From contig NZ_CANLZM010000011.1 in NCBI RefSeq assembly GCF_947495565.1, positions 62,001-126,000 on the forward strand: a DNA stretch of 64,000 nt, given 5' to 3'. The position numbers and the translations under genes are program-made. Every line of letters starts with the position of its first letter. The stretch's first letter is position 1. Shown here piece after piece: positions 35,537-42,707 of this stretch. Origin of the DNA: an uncultured Pontibacter sp. (lineage in GTDB: Bacteria > Bacteroidota > Bacteroidia > Cytophagales > Hymenobacteraceae). Below the pieces are notes generated by a model that saw nothing but the letters and a program-made list of their open reading frames with translations, did not search any database and was not told the origin of the DNA.

Positions 35537-35578
35537 AAAACAAAAAGGCTGATCCTAAAAGATCAGCCTTTTTGTTTT
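35537..35578 (+). terminator. Terminator of tRNA-Leu
   Basis: A perfect 18-bp stem AAAACAAAAAGGCTGATC (35537-35554) with 35561-35578, 6-nt loop. Confidence 0.85.
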
Positions 35579-35611
35579 GCCCCCATTTTATACTTCAGAA
35601 TGTGATAGAAT

Positions 35612-35660
35612 AAGTATAAAAGCCTCTCCTGGTTGTATATCAGGAGAGGCTTTTATACTT
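35612..35660 (-). terminator. Terminator of the dicarboxylate symporter gene
   Basis: A perfect 20-bp stem (35612-35631 with 35641-35660), loop GTTGTATAT. Both outer ends are the AAGTATA/TATACTT word. Confidence 0.85.
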
Positions 35661-35672
35661 GTGAGGTAAGTT

Positions 35673-37109
35673 TTAAACCAGCTGCGGCTGTTTTTCTTCT
35701 TCCTGCAGGTCTACTGTAAGGTCAGGGTTTGTGGTTTCAACCAATCCAGTTTCTGGTTGCGGGTTAAACTCACCCTCCCAGCGGGCCACCACAGCTGTGG
35801 CAAGGCAGTTGCCGGTTACGTTTACAGAGGTACGGGCCATGTCCATCAGTTCGTCAATGCCAAGTATGGCGAACACTGGCCAGACAGGTAAGTTAAACGA
35901 TGCCACCGTGCCTAGCAATATCACTAAAGAGGCGCGCGGTACACCGGCTACGCCTTTTGAAGTAAGCATAAGCGTAAACACCATCACCAGCTGCTGCTCC
36001 CAGCTCAGGGGCACGCCAGCGGCCTGCGCCACAAAAACAGAGGCCAAGGCAAGGTACAGCGTAGTGCCATCAAGGTTAAAGCTATAACCTGTAGGCATTA
36101 CAAAAGCCACAATACGGCGCGGCACCCCCAGTTTCTCCATCTCCTCCATGGCACGCGGCAAAGCAGCTTCCGAGCTAGTGGTGGCAAACGCAATGGAAAC
36201 CGGCCCTGAAATAGCCTTTAAAAACCGTTTAATCGGAACGCGGGCAATAAGCGCCACAGGCAGCAGCACCAGCAGCGCGAAAACAAGCAGCGCCACATAC
36301 AAGGTTGCCAGCAGCTGGAACAGGTTCAGCAGGATGCCAAAGCCCATATGCCCGACCGTGTAGGCAATGGCAGCGCCCACGCCCACCGGCGCGAAATACA
36401 TGATCACGTTTGTGAACTTGAACATAGTTTCAGAAAGGCTCTCGCAGAAATCGAGCATTGGCTTGCGCTTTTTCTCTGTTACCATGGCCAGGCCAATGGC
36501 AAACAGCACGCTGAATACCACAATCTGCAGCACCTGCCCTTCTGCAATAGATTTGGCAATGTTTTCCGGGAAAACGTGCAGGATGATCTCAGAAGTAGAT
36601 TGTGCAGGCACAGCGGTAATTTCCTCGTGGCTCTGCGCCAAACCAGCGTCAATTCCTTCGCCAGCTTTGGTCAGGTTAATGGCCGCTAAACCAATAAACA
36701 AGGCCAGCGTAGTAACCACCTCAAAGTATACAATAGCCTTCCAGCCCATGCTGCCAACCTGCTTCAGATTGGCGTGCCCGGCAATGCCCACTACAAGCGT
36801 GGCAAATATAAGCGGGGCGATAATTGTCTTGATGAGCTTTAAGAATACTTTGCTCAGCACGTTCAGGTTAACAGCGAACTCCGGGAAATCATAGCCTATC
36901 TCGGCGCCGACTACCATGCTGATCAGAATCCAGGTGGTGAGGGAGCGTTTCTGCAGGCCGTAGAGCAGCAGCACCAGAATGCCCGCCCAGCGCACCATCA
37001 TCAGCGCCTCCGGGGGTAATGAAATAAAACTATACTGCTGCAGTACAGTAAGAATAGCCGCTATTGTGATACACAACAGTGTAGCTAGGGGTAAAAAAGA
37101 CTTTTTCAT
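35673..37109 (-). CDS. Dicarboxylate/amino acid:cation symporter
   Basis: Inner-membrane transporter of the DAACS family (GltP/DctA), importing glutamate, aspartate or C4-dicarboxylates with H+ or Na+. The 478 residues show the hallmark reentrant loop serines ATTSSEAALP, the substrate/cation region PTGYSFNLDGTTLYLALASVFVAQAAG, HP2 SKGVAGVPRASLVIL, and TM8 ELMDMARTSVNVTGNCLATAVVARWE. The ATG at 37109 (MKKSFLPLATLL) begins the first helix; a GTG 105 bp upstream would add an implausible tail. Substrate specificity is not decided. Confidence 0.93.
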   Translation of the reverse strand: MKKSFLPLATLLCITIAAILTVLQQYSFISLPPEALMMVRWAGILVLLLYGLQKRSLTTWILISMVVGAEIGYDFPEFAVNLNVLSKVFLKLIKTIIAPLIFATLVVGIAGHANLKQVGSMGWKAIVYFEVVTTLALFIGLAAINLTKAGEGIDAGLAQSHEEITAVPAQSTSEIILHVFPENIAKSIAEGQVLQIVVFSVLFAIGLAMVTEKKRKPMLDFCESLSETMFKFTNVIMYFAPVGVGAAIAYTVGHMGFGILLNLFQLLATLYVALLVFALLVLLPVALIARVPIKRFLKAISGPVSIAFATTSSEAALPRAMEEMEKLGVPRRIVAFVMPTGYSFNLDGTTLYLALASVFVAQAAGVPLSWEQQLVMVFTLMLTSKGVAGVPRASLVILLGTVASFNLPVWPVFAILGIDELMDMARTSVNVTGNCLATAVVARWEGEFNPQPETGLVETTNPDLTVDLQEEEKQPQLV

Positions 37110-37230
37110 AAAGAAGGTTGAAAAGAAGTATGGCCGGAGCCTGAACCAATAAAAAAGCCTTTGTAGCGGATGCTGCTGTTTAGCCTCATTTTCAAGGATT
37201 TGCCGACAGGGCACACCTACATTAGCTTAG

Positions 37231-37238
37231 CAAATATA
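37231..37238 (-). promoter_or_regulatory. -7 box of symporter promoter
   Basis: Minus strand TATATTTG, 122 nt upstream of the ATG at 37109. Confidence 0.45.
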
Positions 37239-37411
37239 GAGGTTAGAAACACAGCTGCAAATAGGGGAGAGGCTGCCGCAAAACAATTTTTTTCAGGGCT
37301 ATTTAAATGGAGGCAATGTTTATACTTTAGGGGCTATTACTGAGGCTAAAAGTGGCTTAATCGGGATAAAAAGTGCAATTTGTGCGAATTATCCCCTAAA
37401 CTGAAATCTCT

Positions 37412-38401
37412 ATGTTAAAATGGCATATAGAGGTCCTGCACCTCAAGTTAAAGCACACGGTAACTTCAGCCCATGGCACCCAAACCACCAAGATAAATTT
37501 TTTGGTGCAGGTGTCGGACGGAGAGTTTAGCGGCTTTGGAGAAGCGGCACCGGACGCACGCTATGGCGAAACACCAGAGTTGCTGCTGCAGCAGTACAAG
37601 GTGCTGCTAATGGGTGGGCTGCCGCAGGTGGGCAGTATGGAAGAGCTGCTGCAGCTGCTGGAGCAGCACCCCCCCGCCAACGCGCTTCGATTTGCTGTGG
37701 AGGCCGCTTACCTGCACTACTTCTGCCAGCACAAGGGTTTGCCGGTGCACCAACTCTTAGGCCAGCCTGTGCCGCAGCCACAGGTAACCTGCTTTACGCT
37801 GCCGGCTATTGCGCAGGGCCAGGTGCAAGCGTATATCCGCAAGTATAACATAGAGCGTTTCCGCTACCTGAAGCTGAAGGTGAACCCGGAGCATGGCACG
37901 GAACTGGTGCAGGAGGTGATTCGCGCCACAGACCAGCCGCTGGTGCTGGATGGCCACGAGAGTTGGCAGAATCCGGAAGAGCTGCTTCAGTTTTTAAATT
38001 CTCTGGAAAGAGGCCGGGTACTTTTTATGGAGCAGCCTATGCCAGCCGCTAAGGCTGCAGCTTACGCGCAGATTAAAAACATTAGCCCAGTTCCGCTTGT
38101 TGCCGATGAGTCTGTTACGGATATGGCTGATTTTCAATTGCTGCGGACTCAGTTTCATGGCGTCAGTATAACCCCGATGCGGGCAGGAGGCTATCTTAAT
38201 ACGGTGCGGCTGCTGCAGGAGGCTAAAAAGTATGGCCTGATGACAGTGCTGGGCTGTGGGGTGGAAACAACGCTGGGCGCCTGGAGCGCGATGCAGTTGA
38301 GCAGCGCCTTTAACTTTATTAGTCTGGACGGCTTTTTGATGCTTGAGGAGGAGCCTTTCGGGCTGGTGCTGGAGGAGGAAGGTGTTTTGTACCTCAAATA
38401 A
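37412..38401 (+). CDS. Enolase-superfamily protein (dipeptide epimerase-like), catalytic Lys replaced
   Basis: A 329-residue protein of the muconate lactonizing/L-Ala-D/L-Glu epimerase group. N-terminal capping domain (1-110), barrel from about 125. The first base motif KLK is present (RYLKLKVNPEHG), as are likely metal ligands D (LVLDGHESW), E (FMEQPMP) and D (VADESVTD). The second catalytic lysine, normally in a KxxKxGG context, reads ITPMRAGGYLN, with Thr at the Lys position. The protein may use different chemistry or be inactive. Context gives no pathway: neighbours are a symporter and MarR. Confidence 0.85.
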   Translation: MLKWHIEVLHLKLKHTVTSAHGTQTTKINFLVQVSDGEFSGFGEAAPDARYGETPELLLQQYKVLLMGGLPQVGSMEELLQLLEQHPPANALRFAVEAAYLHYFCQHKGLPVHQLLGQPVPQPQVTCFTLPAIAQGQVQAYIRKYNIERFRYLKLKVNPEHGTELVQEVIRATDQPLVLDGHESWQNPEELLQFLNSLERGRVLFMEQPMPAAKAAAYAQIKNISPVPLVADESVTDMADFQLLRTQFHGVSITPMRAGGYLNTVRLLQEAKKYGLMTVLGCGVETTLGAWSAMQLSSAFNFISLDGFLMLEEEPFGLVLEEEGVLYLK

Positions 38402-38493
38402 GCGCTTAGTTAGCAAACCGATCTAAAGTTAACTCTGCGATTCTTTTTGAATTTCAATAGATTAAAGAAACTTTTTCAAATAATTAATGTTGA

Positions 38494-38528
38494 TATGTTT
38501 GTACATTAAATGTATGTACATATATTTG
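38494..38528 (+). promoter_or_regulatory. marR-yceI promoter with operator-like palindrome
   Basis: Two -7 boxes, TATGTTTG (38494-38501) and TATATTTG (38521-38528), bracket a perfect inverted repeat TGTACAT (38500-38506), 7-nt spacer, ATGTACA (38514-38520). Size and symmetry fit a MarR dimer site, which would allow autorepression. Confidence 0.65.
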
Positions 38529-38556
38529 CAACGTTATCCCGAAGTATAAGCTGTAC

Positions 38557-39006
38557 ATGAAGATAGAAGATGAAATAAAGCAAAGTGCTTTTAAGAATGA
38601 GTATCAGAAAGCCTATATAAATCTGCTATTTACCTCAGGTTATCTGCAGCAGGCGCAGGCTGCCTTGTTCAAGCCTTTCAGTGTAACGCTGCCGCAGTAT
38701 AACATTCTGCGCATTTTGCGGGGGCAGCACCCTAAGCCGGCCACAATAAGCCTGCTGATTGACCGCATGCTGGATAAGACGTCCAACGCTTCGCGCATAG
38801 TGGATAAGCTGGAGGCCAAAGAACTGGTAACGCGCAAGCAGTGCCCAGCCGACCGCCGCACCGTGGATGTGCTGATCACGGATAAGGGCCTGGAGCTTTT
38901 GAAGCAAATGGACGGAATGGAAGGGGGCAAAGGCATCGGCATCACTAACCTTACCGAGGATGAAGCCACACAGCTGAATACACTGCTGGATAAAATCAGA
39001 GATTAA
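38557..39006 (+). CDS. MarR-family transcriptional regulator
   Basis: A 149-residue winged-helix DNA-binding protein. The wHTH spans about 38-105 with recognition-helix-like SLLIDRMLDKTSNASRIVDKLEAKELV and the wing RKQCPADRRTVDVLITDKG. Helices at both ends form the dimer. It precedes the first yceI gene by 31 bp, so it is probably in one operon with it, and an operator-like palindrome sits in its promoter. The signal sensed is unknown. Confidence 0.93.
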   Translation: MKIEDEIKQSAFKNEYQKAYINLLFTSGYLQQAQAALFKPFSVTLPQYNILRILRGQHPKPATISLLIDRMLDKTSNASRIVDKLEAKELVTRKQCPADRRTVDVLITDKGLELLKQMDGMEGGKGIGITNLTEDEATQLNTLLDKIRD

Positions 39007-39037
39007 ACATAAAAACTATATATCAAATATACAACCG

Positions 39038-39697
39038 ATGAAAAAGTACGTAATTCTTGCCTCTCTTGCTGGCTCTCTGCTGTTTACAGCGCATGCCGGT
39101 AACACAAACAAAGTAGCTGCAACGGCTGCTGCCACAGAGGTAGCCGCTCCTGCCAAGGCTCGTGCTTACAAAGTAGATGTTGCCAAAAGCGATCTGAAAT
39201 GGCACGCTAAAAAAGTAACTGGCGAGCACATGGGCAATATTGCTTTGCAAAGCGGTGAAATGCAGGTAAACGGCAATAAAGTTGTAGGTGGCACTTTCGT
39301 GATCGATATGAATGCCATCACCTGCACCGACATTAAGGATGCGGAATACAATGGCAAACTGATCGGCCATCTTAAGTCAGATGATTTCTTCAGCGTGGAG
39401 AAAAACCCGACCGCCACTTTCAAAATTAACAGCGTAAAGCCTATTGCAAATGCTGCGGCTGGTAAGCCAAACGCAACCGTAACCGGCGACCTGACCATCA
39501 AAGGCATCACAAACCAGGTTTCCTTTCCGGCTACTTTGGCTGTGAAAAACGGTGTAGCCTCCGCCAAGGCTGATGTAACCATAGACCGTTCTAAGTTTGA
39601 TGTACGCTACGGCTCTAAAAGCTTTTTCGATAACCTGGGCGACAAGGCCATTTATGATGACTTTGTAGTATCCCTGGACGTTACCGCGAAGCAGTAA
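39038..39697 (+). CDS. YceI family periplasmic protein, copy 1
   Basis: A 219-residue exported protein (signal peptide ending near TAHAG) with a YceI lipocalin-like barrel that binds polyisoprenoid or amide lipids. Key blocks are YKVDVAKSDLKWHAKKVTGEHMGNIALQSGEMQVNG, FVIDMNAITCTDI, KLIGHLKSDDFF and KAKFDVRYGS-like VTIDRSKFDVRYGSKSF. Transcribed with marR. It has a close paralogue downstream. Confidence 0.93.
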   Translation: MKKYVILASLAGSLLFTAHAGNTNKVAATAAATEVAAPAKARAYKVDVAKSDLKWHAKKVTGEHMGNIALQSGEMQVNGNKVVGGTFVIDMNAITCTDIKDAEYNGKLIGHLKSDDFFSVEKNPTATFKINSVKPIANAAAGKPNATVTGDLTIKGITNQVSFPATLAVKNGVASAKADVTIDRSKFDVRYGSKSFFDNLGDKAIYDDFVVSLDVTAKQ

Positions 39698-39712
39698 TCA
39701 CGCCTGATTTTA

Positions 39713-39746
39713 TAAACCGCTCCTGCCGTCCGGACGGAGCGGTTTA
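39713..39746 (+). terminator. Terminator after yceI copy 1
   Basis: TAAACCGCTCC (39713-39723) pairs with GGAGCGGTTTA (39736-39746); a weak T-run follows. Confidence 0.7.
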
Positions 39747-39788
39747 TTCATTTATAATTTATTCGTTCATACATAATCCCAAAGAAAC

Positions 39789-40457
39789 ATGAAAAGAACA
39801 GCCATTTATGCCTCGTTTGCCGCCGCTTTATTTTTCTCTGCCTGCAGCAGCGAGACTGACACAACAGCCGAAAACACCACAGCCGTAACCACAGAGGCCA
39901 CAGCCGCTACCGGCGACGGAGAAGTATACCAGATTGCCCAGGACCAGAGCAGCGTAAACTGGCACGGCACCAAAGTTGCCGGTGAGCACAGAGGTGAGAT
40001 TGAGGTGCAGAGCGGCGAGCTGACCGTTAACGGCGACCAACTGACTGGCGGTACTATCCTGATCGACATGAACACGATTACGAACACAGACATTGAGGCT
40101 GAAGAGGACAACGCCAAACTGGTAGGCCACCTGAAGTCTGACGACTTCTTCGGGGTAGAGAAATACCCGACTGCCAAATTTGAAATTACAGGAGTGTCGC
40201 CGATTGCTGACGCAGCAGCAGGTGAGCCTAACTATAACGTGCAGGGCAACCTGACGATCAAAGAGAAAACAGAGCAGGTAAGCTTTCCGGCCATCGTTAC
40301 AGCAGGCAATGGCAGCGTAAAAGCCAAAGCTGACGTAACTGTAGACCGCTCTAAGTTTGACGTGCGATACGGTTCTGAAACCCTTCTGGGAGATTTGGGT
40401 GATAAAGCCATCTCAGATGAGTTCACGATCACGTTCGACGTAACTGCTGCGAAATAA
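39789..40457 (+). CDS. YceI family lipoprotein, copy 2
   Basis: A 222-residue paralogue of the upstream gene. It has a lipobox (LFFSACSS), so it is anchored as a lipoprotein, whereas copy 1 looks soluble. Shared blocks include SVNWHGTKVAGEHRGEIEVQSGELTVNGDQLTGG, LVGHLKSDDFFGVEKYPTAKFEITGVSPIADAAAG and VDRSKFDVRYGSETLLGDLGDKAI. It is separated from copy 1 by a hairpin and has no recognised -7 box of its own. Confidence 0.93.
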   Translation: MKRTAIYASFAAALFFSACSSETDTTAENTTAVTTEATAATGDGEVYQIAQDQSSVNWHGTKVAGEHRGEIEVQSGELTVNGDQLTGGTILIDMNTITNTDIEAEEDNAKLVGHLKSDDFFGVEKYPTAKFEITGVSPIADAAAGEPNYNVQGNLTIKEKTEQVSFPAIVTAGNGSVKAKADVTVDRSKFDVRYGSETLLGDLGDKAISDEFTITFDVTAAK

Positions 40458-40481
40458 CATACTGTAATAAGTATAACGGGG

Positions 40482-40518
40482 AACCGCTTTGGCTAAAGAG
40501 CCGGGGCGGTTTTTCTTT
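40482..40518 (+). terminator. Terminator after yceI copy 2
   Basis: AACCGC pairs with GCGGTT, extended by imperfect pairing through CTTTGGCT/AGAGCCGGG; followed by a T-run. Confidence 0.7.
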
Positions 40519-40539
40519 TATACTTGCCCGCCGTTTTTC

Positions 40540-40547
40540 TACCTTTG
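40540..40547 (+). promoter_or_regulatory. -7 box of DUF6503 lipoprotein gene
   Basis: TACCTTTG matches TAnnTTTG, 34 nt upstream of the ATG at 40581. Confidence 0.5.
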
Positions 40548-40580
40548 GATATCCATACTTGAAGTATAACTACCCGCCCG

Positions 40581-41339
40581 ATGAAAATTTATACCTATAC
40601 CTGGCTGATGCTGGGGCTGATGATTTTATTACTTGCTTGCTCCGACACAGACAAACCCGATAATGCCCAGGCTGTAGTAGATGCTGCCCTTGCGGCGCAC
40701 GGCACCAGTAACCTGGACCAGAGCGTGGTTGCTTTCCGGCTGCGCGACAAGCAGTACCGTGCCCTGCGCGATAACGGGGCCTTTGTGTACAGCCGCACCT
40801 TTACCGATACTACGGGGCAGCGCATACACGATGTGCTAAGCAGCAGCGGCTTTAAACGCACTGTGGGTGATGTGGAGGTGCAGTTGCCGGAAGAGGAGCA
40901 GCAGGCTTACAGCAACTCTGTTAATGCGGTAGTTTATTTTGCGCTGCTGCCATACTTCCTGAACGACGCTGCCGTGCAGAAAACATACTTGGGAGAAGTC
41001 TCTGTTAAAGGGGAGCCTTACGATAAGGTAAAAGTCACTTTTGCGCAGCAGGGCGGCGGTGAGGGCTACGAGGATCAATACATTTACTGGTTCCACAAAA
41101 AACGCCACACAATGGATTTCCTGGCTTACAACTTTAAGGAGAACGGCGGAGGCTCACGCTTTCGGGAGGCTACAAATGCCCGCGAGGTGGGCGGCGTGCG
41201 CATACAGGACTACAACAACTACAAAATAGCAGACACAAATTTCCCCATCGAGAATTACGACAGAGCCTTTGAAGCGGGCAAGTTAGAAACAGTGTCGGAG
41301 GTGAACCTGGAAGAAGTGCAGGTGAGGGGGCTGGAGTAA
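40581..41339 (+). CDS. DUF6503-like lipoprotein
   Basis: A 252-residue exported lipoprotein, lipobox ILLLACS. The mature part has an N-terminal VVDAALAAHG helix (common in LolA-like/outer-membrane lipoprotein-sorting folds), then VVAFRLRDKQYRALRDNGAFVYSRTF, SVNAVVYFALLPYFLNDAAVQKTYLGEV, GGGEGYEDQYIYWF and GGGSRFREATN, which match the pattern I associate with DUF6503. Probably a periplasmic lipid-handling fold; function unknown. Confidence 0.8.
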   Translation: MKIYTYTWLMLGLMILLLACSDTDKPDNAQAVVDAALAAHGTSNLDQSVVAFRLRDKQYRALRDNGAFVYSRTFTDTTGQRIHDVLSSSGFKRTVGDVEVQLPEEEQQAYSNSVNAVVYFALLPYFLNDAAVQKTYLGEVSVKGEPYDKVKVTFAQQGGGEGYEDQYIYWFHKKRHTMDFLAYNFKENGGGSRFREATNAREVGGVRIQDYNNYKIADTNFPIENYDRAFEAGKLETVSEVNLEEVQVRGLE

Positions 41340-41443
41340 ATAATAACTGGAGTAGTTGCTAAGGTTGGTTTGCTAATTAATTAACAGCTGAACGCGAGCA
41401 AACACAACAATAGTTACTGCATTTTAAACCACAAACAGATAAG

Positions 41444-41989
41444 CTACTCTATCTCAAACTCTGCCGGCAGTGCCACGGTCAGGTGCTTGGGGCGGCTATG
41501 GATCTGTTGCAGAAAATCATCAAGCTCAGATTTATACTCCAGGTGATAATCTTCGTGCAGGTTTTTACGGATAAGCTGAATGGTGCGCAGCAAGAGGCGC
41601 GCAGTAGCGGTATAAAAGCCTTTGTAGTAGCTGTCGAACTGGCCGGTAAAGTTGTTGAAAATGAGGCGCAGCGCGTACAGGTGAAGCTCCACCTCAGACT
41701 TTGGCTCTTTTGTGATGCGTTTAAAACGGGCAATCTCCTTCATCGCTTTGCGCAGTGCCTTGGTTAAAGCTTTTGCCAGGCTGCGGCCGCTAGCGTTTAT
41801 AAGCAGCTCGTTAATTTTGTCAGCGGCATCCTCATACACCTCTTCCAGGCTTACTTCCTCCTGCAGTTCATACCTGAGTATGTCGTACAGTTCGGCATCG
41901 CGGCGGGCGGCTTTCAGAATAATGGCTTCTTTTTCTTTGTCGCTCAGTTTTTTTACCGCCTGGCGAAAAGCCGGTGAGATGGCTGGCAT
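41444..41989 (-). CDS. Helical protein downstream of nucleotidyltransferase, unknown function
   Basis: A 181-residue, mostly helical, charged cytosolic protein. It starts PAISPAFRQAVKKLSDKEKEAIILKAARRD and has a regular heptad-like central part (YEDAADKINELLINASGRSLAKALTKALRKAMKEIARF). Not a family I recognise. Its ATG begins 4 bp after the stop of the nucleotidyltransferase gene, so the two are translated from one message. An association like that of MNT/HEPN pairs was considered, but no HEPN Rx4-6H motif is visible. Confidence 0.75.
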   Translation of the reverse strand: MPAISPAFRQAVKKLSDKEKEAIILKAARRDAELYDILRYELQEEVSLEEVYEDAADKINELLINASGRSLAKALTKALRKAMKEIARFKRITKEPKSEVELHLYALRLIFNNFTGQFDSYYKGFYTATARLLLRTIQLIRKNLHEDYHLEYKSELDDFLQQIHSRPKHLTVALPAEFEIE

Positions 41990-41993
41990 GGCT

Positions 41994-42605
41994 TTATTTA
42001 GGCAAGTTTTCCAGATCCAAGAGGTCCTGCTGTCGGGCGGTTGCCTGCTTGTTTCTCTTTAAATCATCCAAGCTGATAAAGTTGGCAGTGGTGCCCCCAA
42101 AAGGCATCATGATCTTGTTCTGCCAGCTACTCTCAAAGCTGAGCCCAGTCATGCCGGTAGAAAGGTCGATGCGGTTTGGCGGATACCCCAGCTGCACCAC
42201 CACATTTTCGGTAGTCAGGTCTTCCAGGTTTACGTCCTGCGGATCATAACCCAGCTGGTAAAGTATGCTTAATACTTTGAATGCATTTTCATGTGATGGG
42301 TTAATCCAGATGTCGATATCGCCGGTATAGCGTGGGTATCCGTAAAGCGCCACGGCAAAGCCACCTGCAATTATATACTCTGCTCCGGCACTATTCAATA
42401 GTTGAATAATGTTCTGAAAATCTTGCGTCAGCTTCATTTGTACTAAGAGACTGTACTGGACTCTTAGCTGCTCCACGGCCTTAAGGCGCGCATCGGCGGG
42501 CTGCGAGAGCCAGTACGATAAATCATCGTTGCTGTCCGACAAAATTTTTTTGGTTACCGCTCTGTTTGCCGGTTGGGGCAGAGCGGTGCTGTTTTTCTTG
42601 TCCAA
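41994..42605 (-). CDS. Nucleotidyltransferase-fold protein (DUF6036/AbiEii-like)
   Basis: A 203-residue protein with the minimal nucleotidyltransferase signature: AEYIIAGGFAVALYGYPRYTGDIDIW, GG followed by D-x-D, then RIDLSTGMTG with a further acid. The N-terminal 60 residues are helical (LSYWLSQPADARLKAVEQLRVQYSLL). Similar folds occur in toxin/abortive-infection systems and in housekeeping modifiers. It is directly followed by a helical protein in the same operon. Activity and target are not known. Confidence 0.8.
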   Translation of the reverse strand: MDKKNSTALPQPANRAVTKKILSDSNDDLSYWLSQPADARLKAVEQLRVQYSLLVQMKLTQDFQNIIQLLNSAGAEYIIAGGFAVALYGYPRYTGDIDIWINPSHENAFKVLSILYQLGYDPQDVNLEDLTTENVVVQLGYPPNRIDLSTGMTGLSFESSWQNKIMMPFGGTTANFISLDDLKRNKQATARQQDLLDLENLPK

Positions 42606-42661
42606 AGTATAAACCAGTTAAAGGTGGCAGTAGAGACTACGAAAAAGCAGCATATAAGTAT

Positions 42662-42692
42662 ATCAGGCTACCGCTATAAGTGGTAACCTGAT
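42662..42692 (-). terminator. Hairpin after DPP IV-like gene
   Basis: ATCAGGCTACC (42662-42672) and GGTAACCTGAT (42682-42692) pair with one mismatch. No strong T-run, only ATACTTATAT, on the minus strand. Confidence 0.55.
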
Positions 42693-42707
42693 GCAAAAGT
42701 ATAAAAA

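Noticed and set aside
41444..42605. Named MNT/HEPN toxin-antitoxin system
   Set aside because: The partner lacks the HEPN Rx4-6H motif, so the label is not supported; reported only as a possible new pair.
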